38,640 nt of DNA from Caldilineaceae bacterium. GTDB lineage: Bacteria; Chloroflexota; Anaerolineae; Caldilineales; Caldilineaceae. The stretch covers positions 1 to 38,640 of the forward strand of contig JAHBVF010000048.1 in the NCBI GenBank assembly GCA_019637685.1, written 5' to 3'. The notes below the pieces were generated by a model. The model was not told the DNA's origin, did no database searches, and was given only the letters and a program-made list of their open reading frames with translations. This document shows, one piece after another, positions 33,740 to 38,640 of this stretch; within the stretch, counting starts at the first letter, position 1, and each line of letters starts with the position of its first letter. The position numbers and the translations under genes are program-made.

Positions 33740-33764
33740 GGGGATGGCTGAAAGAGCCATCCCC
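33740..33764. terminator. Hairpin after the DUF3618-type gene
   Basis: GGGGATGGCT, a five-base loop GAAAG and AGCCATCCCC form a perfect 10-bp stem 22 bp after the stop codon. There is no T run, so it may be a weak terminator or an mRNA 3'-end stabiliser before the PRC-barrel gene. Confidence 0.55.
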
Positions 33765-33819
33765 GTCACTTGCGTAACTTTCCAAATAATAATTCCAACA
33801 CAGTCAGGAGGCAAATGAT

Positions 33820-36489
33820 ATGTCTAGAAAAGTGATTTCCATCTGGTGTGCACTTCTCGCCATTGCACTGGTCATGGGTGCTTGTGGAAACGATACACCG
33901 GAACCCACGGCAACACCGATTGCGGAGATTGTTGTGCCAACCAATACACCCGAAACGGCGACGGAAGTTGTACCTGAGGAGGCGACAGCCACGCCGGAAC
34001 CAGCCCCAGACGAACCGGTTGCTGAGTCTGCTGTACGAGCCGGTATCATCGAAGGCAAGGAATTGATTGGCTATACCGTCCGCAATGCGGCGGGAGATAA
34101 TATCGGCGAGGTTTCCAATGCAGTGGTCGATCTGCAAAATCAGCAGATATTGATGGTCACCATCAAATTTGGCGGATTTTTGGGCCTGGATCAGCGCATT
34201 CTGCCTGCTCCTCTGAACAAACTGAGTTGGGATGAAAGCCAAAATGTCCTGCTGCTCAATGTTCCGGAAACAGCATTGGAAGGTGTGGATGGTTTTCCGG
34301 GAGACTGGCCCAATCTGCTGGAGACCGCTTGGTACGACGACGCCCAGGCTTTGATGGGGCAGCTCGATCTGCAATCCACGGAACAGGTGACAGCACCGGA
34401 GAATCTCAATACCCTCGTCCTGCTCACAGACTTGTTAGATCGGGGTGTAAGCAGCCCGGAAGATGCAGGGCTGGCTAACATCGAAGACGTTCTGATCGAT
34501 CTGCGCAGTGGACACCTTCTGTATGCGGTGACTTCTTTTGGCGGCTTTCTTGGGCTGGGTCAGGAACACTTCCTTGTGCCGCTCCACGCCTTTGCAGTGA
34601 CAGCCGTGGATGAGGGCGGCATTGAAGGCGATCTGCAGCTGGATATTACCGAAGAACAGATCAATTCTGCACCCAAATACGATTATAGCGCCATCGATTT
34701 TCTCGATGTGGACTGGGATGTGGATATCCGTGACTTCTGGCGAAGTCTTGGGCTGGAAGACCCCCAGGCAGCCCACACCGGGGACACAGCCGATGAGGAG
34801 AAGGGTGTCCAGACTGTTCGGGCACAAATCTTTGCCCCGGACTCCGTTGCTGTTCGTTTAGGCCAGGCTGTGGGGGCAACCGTCTATGGTATCGAAGGCG
34901 AGGAACTGGGCCAGATTAAGGATCTGCTTCTCAATTTGGAGACCGGCACAGTTGTCTATGTGGCTCTCATCCCCAGTGGCGAGATGACAGCCCACAGCGA
35001 CGCAACGGGCACGGTTACGGACACCGCTACAATGACGACAACCACAGAGACGATTACGCAGACACAAGTGGTTTCGGATAGTCATTCTATGGGCGAATAT
35101 CTGATTCCCATCGGCGCGGATGCTCTGACTTGGGGGGAAAACGGCAATGGTTTCGTCATTCATACAGATTACGAAACTGTGCTGGGTGCTCCCCGACTGC
35201 AAGGCGAGGATTGGTCTGCCCAGTTGAATGATCTGACTTTGGCCAGCGATATTGCTGCCTACTGGTCACCTCTCGCTGGCGCGGCCACGGCCCCGCTATT
35301 GACGCCCTATGGGAATGGCCCTTTCGGCGCTTCTGTCACTTTCCGCGGTCTGCCCCATCTGCTTTTCCCGGCCAGCCAGCTAATCGGAGAGCCTGTGAAT
35401 GCGTGGGAGAGTGGAGAGCCAATTGGTGAAATAGAGGACATTATCTACAGCGACGGCAGCATCCGCTATGTCGCCCTGTCGACGAACGCAGCCGAAAGCA
35501 GTGGCAGCCGAATTGTGCCCATCTACACCCTCATCTACAACTTCGAGACAGAGGAAGTGCTGATGGATATGGCCATGCCGGAGAATGCATCGCCTGTCAA
35601 TCTGGATGAACTGGACATTAGCCAACCCGGCTGGGATGAAGGGTATGTGCAAGAATGGGATACGGCGGGAAGCAACGCCATCACCCAGCCCGGTATGCGT
35701 ATGCTGGCTGCCTCCTATATCTTGGCCCATCAGTTGCTGGGGTATCCTGTGGTAGATATGGACGGTACACATATCGGTGAAGTCAATGATCTGGTTGTTG
35801 ATCGGGAGAGCGGTGCGATACGCTATGCGGCCATCGAATTCGGCGGTTTCCTGGGCCTGGGTGAGCGCATCTTCCTCATCCCCCTGAACCAGTTGACTTT
35901 CAGTTCCTTCAACGCCTGGCTTGTTGCCAATATGGACGAAGCAATGCTGGAATCAACCCCCCAATTCGGTCAGAACGAATGGCTGGACCTGAACATTCCT
36001 GAATGGGACACGGATATTCGCACTTTCTGGCATTCGACTGGAATGGAAACCAGAATGGATGAGCCGGCCACAGGGACGATAACGAATACACAGCCTGTGA
36101 CCGACACCGAATCAGCGCCCACAGGCACGGCCATCCGGGTGAGCGAACTCCTGCAATGGCAGGTGAACGATGCCAACGGCGAAGCAGTGGGACACATCGA
36201 AGATCTGATTGTCAATCTGTTGGACGCCAACGTGCCCTTTGCAGTGGTTCAAACCGATCAGTATCTGGATTTGGCAGATGAATCCTATATCGTTCCCTTC
36301 CAACGAATCTCTGCCACTACGGGTGAAGAATCCGATGGCGAAGAGGTCATCGAACTGGATGTGGATGCTGTCGAACTGGAAGGTGCACCGATTTTCGACA
36401 GTGCACTGTGGGAAACTTTGGTTATGGCTGATTTCCGCAGAGATATAGACGTCTATTGGGGGCGTGATATGGACGCCACACAACCCTAA
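33820..36489 (+). CDS. Lipoprotein with six PRC-barrel-like modules
   Basis: This 889-residue protein starts behind AGGAGG. A lipoprotein signal ends in LVMGAC (Cys22), followed by a Thr/Pro/Glu linker. Six PRC-barrel-like modules then follow, each with an IGEV-, LGQI- or IGEIEDI-type turn, a [ILV]DLxxG-type strand and a closing [FY]LxPL/IP strand. Clear ones are GDNIGEVSNAVVDLQNQQIL, GEELGQIKDLLLNLETGTVV and GTHIGEVNDLVVDRESGAIR. FGGFLGL recurs in three of them. Between modules a motif like DIRDFW or DIRTFW recurs. Single PRC barrels occur in RimM and photosynthetic reaction centre H; this multi-module exported version is unusual. It lies downstream of the Holin-X/DUF3618 genes and upstream of mgtC. 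Confidence 0.88.
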   Translation: MSRKVISIWCALLAIALVMGACGNDTPEPTATPIAEIVVPTNTPETATEVVPEEATATPEPAPDEPVAESAVRAGIIEGKELIGYTVRNAAGDNIGEVSNAVVDLQNQQILMVTIKFGGFLGLDQRILPAPLNKLSWDESQNVLLLNVPETALEGVDGFPGDWPNLLETAWYDDAQALMGQLDLQSTEQVTAPENLNTLVLLTDLLDRGVSSPEDAGLANIEDVLIDLRSGHLLYAVTSFGGFLGLGQEHFLVPLHAFAVTAVDEGGIEGDLQLDITEEQINSAPKYDYSAIDFLDVDWDVDIRDFWRSLGLEDPQAAHTGDTADEEKGVQTVRAQIFAPDSVAVRLGQAVGATVYGIEGEELGQIKDLLLNLETGTVVYVALIPSGEMTAHSDATGTVTDTATMTTTTETITQTQVVSDSHSMGEYLIPIGADALTWGENGNGFVIHTDYETVLGAPRLQGEDWSAQLNDLTLASDIAAYWSPLAGAATAPLLTPYGNGPFGASVTFRGLPHLLFPASQLIGEPVNAWESGEPIGEIEDIIYSDGSIRYVALSTNAAESSGSRIVPIYTLIYNFETEEVLMDMAMPENASPVNLDELDISQPGWDEGYVQEWDTAGSNAITQPGMRMLAASYILAHQLLGYPVVDMDGTHIGEVNDLVVDRESGAIRYAAIEFGGFLGLGERIFLIPLNQLTFSSFNAWLVANMDEAMLESTPQFGQNEWLDLNIPEWDTDIRTFWHSTGMETRMDEPATGTITNTQPVTDTESAPTGTAIRVSELLQWQVNDANGEAVGHIEDLIVNLLDANVPFAVVQTDQYLDLADESYIVPFQRISATTGEESDGEEVIELDVDAVELEGAPIFDSALWETLVMADFRRDIDVYWGRDMDATQP

Positions 36490-36532
36490 CCACCTGCACC
36501 GGACAGGGAATTCTGTCTAATGTAGTAACCCC

Positions 36533-36601
36533 AGAGTACGGAATGCCTGGACAACGCACAAAGGCATTCCGTACTCTTTGGATCGAAGGAGTACAGAATG
36601 C
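36533..36601 (+). promoter_or_regulatory. Two-state leader of the MgtC/SapB gene
   Basis: AGAGTACGGAATGCC (36533-36547) pairs perfectly with GGCATTCCGTACTCT (36563-36577). The same right arm (36564-36576) can instead pair with GAGTACAGAATGC (36589-36601), 12 of 13 positions, covering the ribosome binding site and the ATG. The two structures exclude each other. The upstream hairpin could also terminate transcription of the PRC-barrel gene, though only a short T run follows. Confidence 0.6.
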
Positions 36602-37056
36602 TATCGATTGATCTGACAACACTCCTTTCCCACTTGGCCCACCTGGTCGCTGCCTGGCTGATTGTCATGCCCATTGCCTGGGAGAGAGAACGGGCGACGC
36701 GCATTATGGGGCTGCGAACGTTCCCCCTCGTCGCTCTGGGAACCTGCGCCTTTGTGTTGATTGGCACTTCCATCGCCGGGGACAACGGGAATGCCAAAAT
36801 GCGTTTGATCGAAGGGATCATCACAGGTCTTGGCTTTATTGGGGGAGGCGCAATTTTGAAGGAAGGCAATGGCAACGGTGTGCGCGGCACAGCCACGGCC
36901 GCCAGTATCTGGACAACCGGAGCAGCTGGTATCGCTATTGGTTTTTCCCAATACGCCATCGCTGTCGTAATTGTGGTGCTGACCTTCGTCATCCTGCGCT
37001 GGCTCAGTTCGCTGAAAGAGCAGGTGGAAGGGATGGATGAGTCAGATAAAGCCTAA
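36598..37056 (+). CDS. MgtC/SapB family membrane protein
   Basis: This 152-residue protein starts at the ATG behind AAGGAG. It has four membrane helices and the family motifs GLRTFPLVALGTCAF, GIITGLGFIGGGAILKEG and VRGTATAASIWTTGAAGIAIG. It lacks the extended C-terminal domain of Salmonella MgtC, so it is of the short SapB type. Pathogen MgtC proteins modulate the F-ATPase and magnesium or phosphate physiology; the role of short environmental members is unknown. It ends the stress/envelope cluster. Confidence 0.94.
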   Translation: MLSIDLTTLLSHLAHLVAAWLIVMPIAWERERATRIMGLRTFPLVALGTCAFVLIGTSIAGDNGNAKMRLIEGIITGLGFIGGGAILKEGNGNGVRGTATAASIWTTGAAGIAIGFSQYAIAVVIVVLTFVILRWLSSLKEQVEGMDESDKA

Positions 37057-37160
37057 CTTGGCAAATCCGGCCCAAAGAGGGTTGTATAGACGGGCGGATT
37101 TTTGTCTGTAAATCCACAACTATACAGCGACGAGACCCCAAACGTCTTGTACGTATGCGG

Positions 37161-38640
37161 TCACTCTCCAGAAGGTGCCTGTTCTCGCAAAGTCTGCATT
37201 GTGGCCGGGTCTGGCATTTTGCCGCCGACCACCCGTTCAAACTCTGCCACGTTGTTTGGGCTGTCAAAATAGGCCGGACTGTTCCATAGAATAGCACGGG
37301 CATAACTCTCCACGCATTTCTGATCAATGTCTGCCGGGTCCTCGGATGTCAGCTTGCAGAACGGATAGGTGAATACGGGGATAACCGTACCGTCGCCATC
37401 CAGAACACACTCGCTGCGCAGAACTGCATTGAGAATGTCTTGTAGCTGGCTTTTGGATGTCTGTACGATTTCTGCCAGAATCGCCTTCGTCTCAATCATT
37501 GTCATAGGCTGTTGGAAAGTCGCCACGACTTTCACCAGCTCTTCGATGACCTGGCGTCTGTGTTCTGGCACAGGGCGTAGGCCTACTTTGTTCAGCAAAG
37601 TGGAGATGCTACTGGGCATTTCGGCAGGTATCGCCGGCTGTGTGGGTGGTTGTACGCTTCGTTGTGAGGCCGGCTGCGCAGCGGATTGCCCAGCCTCTCC
37701 GGCAGGGGGTATTTCCGACAACCCCAGGGACAAGCGGGCCTTTTCCAGAAAGTTGCCTTCGTTTGTCACAATAATTTCATACAGATCAGTTAAATTGTCT
37801 GTCAGTTCATTGGGAATATCCAGAATGACCAGCAGTGAACGTTCGGATGGCACAGACAGGAGTTTCTTCGCTTCTGAATACTTGGTGATGTAAGCTGCGT
37901 AATCCCCTGTCTTACATTCGATCCAAAGAGGCTGGCTGTCCACCAGAAAGAGCAGGTCAAGCTCGAAATCATCCCCATTGGGAAAGGTGATCTGTGGATT
38001 GAGCAGACAAGTATATGTCAGTTGGTCTGCTGTCAGCAGATCGACCATTTTCAGATAGGTATACCGTTCAAACCAGCCACCTGTAAAGAAATTGATGACT
38101 TTCCCAACCCGTTGGGGCGTGGCATAGATGGTCTTTGCCGTCCTGTTGTACTTGTAGGATGACAGAAACGCATACGAACTCAGCAGCGTACAAAATTGGG
38201 TGCAATCAGCGATTTCGGCCTGGCTCCGGCCAGACAAATTATAGGTGAAGGTAGCTCCGCTGGAGAGATTGCGTCGGATCAATTCGTGGAGGCGGGAAAG
38301 GGTGTCAAACCGCTCGCCGAGAAAGAGTGCCAACTGATCGAAAATAGCGTCGCCGTTGCTCTGCTCTCGGTAGTTTTTGACAACGATGCCCTGGGCGGTT
38401 AGCCAGTCATATACGGCAATCTCAGTCTGTTCCGGGCCGCTTTCTTCCTCGTCGAGATATCTCTCAGCCATGGCTCTTTCGATGATTGGCTCGGCTTCCG
38501 GCTCAGATTCGGGTTCGGCTATGTCCAGGGGGGATGACAGCAGACGGGGGCTTGTCAACTCTTGCCGCAGCAACTGCAACTCTGCTTTGACATCCTTCAA
38601 CTCTTGCGCGATCGACTCAAGGATCTGTTTTTGTTTCTTC
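37161..38640 (-). CDS. DUF1887/Card1-like PD-(D/E)XK nuclease, 5' end outside window
   Basis: The frame is open from the stop at 37161 to the window edge, so the N-terminus is missing; the visible part starts with a heptad-like stretch (KKQKQILESIAQELKDVKAE) predicted to coil. Counting from a TTG at 38600, GGWFERY (Glu178), FELDLLF (Asp215) and IECKTG (Glu228, Lys230) form the conserved catalytic pattern of DUF1887 nucleases such as Card1/Can2. A Pro/Ala/Gln linker follows, then a C-terminal winged-helix-like domain (about 330-420). No CARF sensing domain is visible in the available part. Neighbouring genes in the window are not defence genes. It may belong to a defence or DNA-processing locus beyond the edge. 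Confidence 0.8.
   Translation of the reverse strand, partial: KKQKQILESIAQELKDVKAELQLLRQELTSPRLLSSPLDIAEPESEPEAEPIIERAMAERYLDEEESGPEQTEIAVYDWLTAQGIVVKNYREQSNGDAIFDQLALFLGERFDTLSRLHELIRRNLSSGATFTYNLSGRSQAEIADCTQFCTLLSSYAFLSSYKYNRTAKTIYATPQRVGKVINFFTGGWFERYTYLKMVDLLTADQLTYTCLLNPQITFPNGDDFELDLLFLVDSQPLWIECKTGDYAAYITKYSEAKKLLSVPSERSLLVILDIPNELTDNLTDLYEIIVTNEGNFLEKARLSLGLSEIPPAGEAGQSAAQPASQRSVQPPTQPAIPAEMPSSISTLLNKVGLRPVPEHRRQVIEELVKVVATFQQPMTMIETKAILAEIVQTSKSQLQDILNAVLRSECVLDGDGTVIPVFTYPFCKLTSEDPADIDQKCVESYARAILWNSPAYFDSPNNVAEFERVVGGKMPDPATMQTLREQAPSGE

Noticed and set aside
36612..37056. Phage-related region because of a 'holin' label on the neighbouring protein
   Set aside because: No phage structural, lysis, integrase or att-like sequence is present; Holin-X-type proteins are common chromosomal membrane proteins.

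Overview
The window looks like a piece of a Chloroflexota chromosome (Anaerolineae/Caldilineae-like). This is inferred from moderately high GC, lipoproteins with Pro/Thr/Ala-rich linkers, a combined Tat-plus-lipobox solute-binding protein, many Gfo/Idh/MocA dehydrogenases with ABC sugar or peptide importers, and a giant secreted RHS/YD-repeat protein. No rRNA or ribosomal protein marker is present to prove it.

Layout. (1) 160-6633 (+) encodes a 2157-residue secreted RHS protein ending at a hairpin terminator shared with the convergent operon. (2) 6779-13672 (-) is a six-gene operon: Dpp/Opp-type solute-binding lipoprotein, two permeases, a protein of unknown family, a Gfo/Idh/MocA dehydrogenase and a zinc-type dehydrogenase-like protein. 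A second Gfo/Idh/MocA gene diverges from it at 14126, behind a strong promoter. (3) 15208-16542 (-) is an FAD-dependent dehydrogenase, then a small unknown gene and a composite repeat element. (4) 17696-23429 (-) is a carbohydrate ABC importer (solute-binding protein, two permeases) followed by an NAD-dependent epimerase and a third Gfo/Idh/MocA gene. Neither importer has its own ATPase. (5) 23705-26954 (+) holds a lipoprotein, a cyanophycinase homologue that has lost its catalytic residues, and a class III aminotransferase. (6) 27060-30668 (-) holds a subtilisin-like exported protease with nine tandem GFTW repeats, a small exported protein, and a previously uncalled 55-residue exported peptide that itself ends in GFTWGG. 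(7) A tRNA-Arg with a strong terminator follows, then a 162-bp MITE-like element with a perfect 8-bp target duplication lies between it and the protease. (8) 31433-37056 (+) is a cell-envelope/stress cluster: a helical membrane protein, a Holin-X-type protein, a DUF3618-type protein, a lipoprotein with six PRC-barrel-like modules, and MgtC/SapB. (9) 37161 to the window end (-) is a partial gene for a DUF1887/Card1-like PD-(D/E)XK nuclease.

How the genes work together. The two importer operons plus three dehydrogenases, an epimerase and a flavoprotein suggest uptake and oxidation of sugar or sugar-acid derivatives. The most novel candidate is the GFTW protease/peptide locus: an exported peptide of about 20 mature residues carries at its C-terminus the motif tandemly repeated in the neighbouring protease, and the two genes share two upstream sequence boxes at near-identical spacing. 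Other notable points are a leader ahead of mgtC that can form two mutually exclusive hairpins, one covering the ribosome binding site and start codon, and two families of small inverted-repeat elements.
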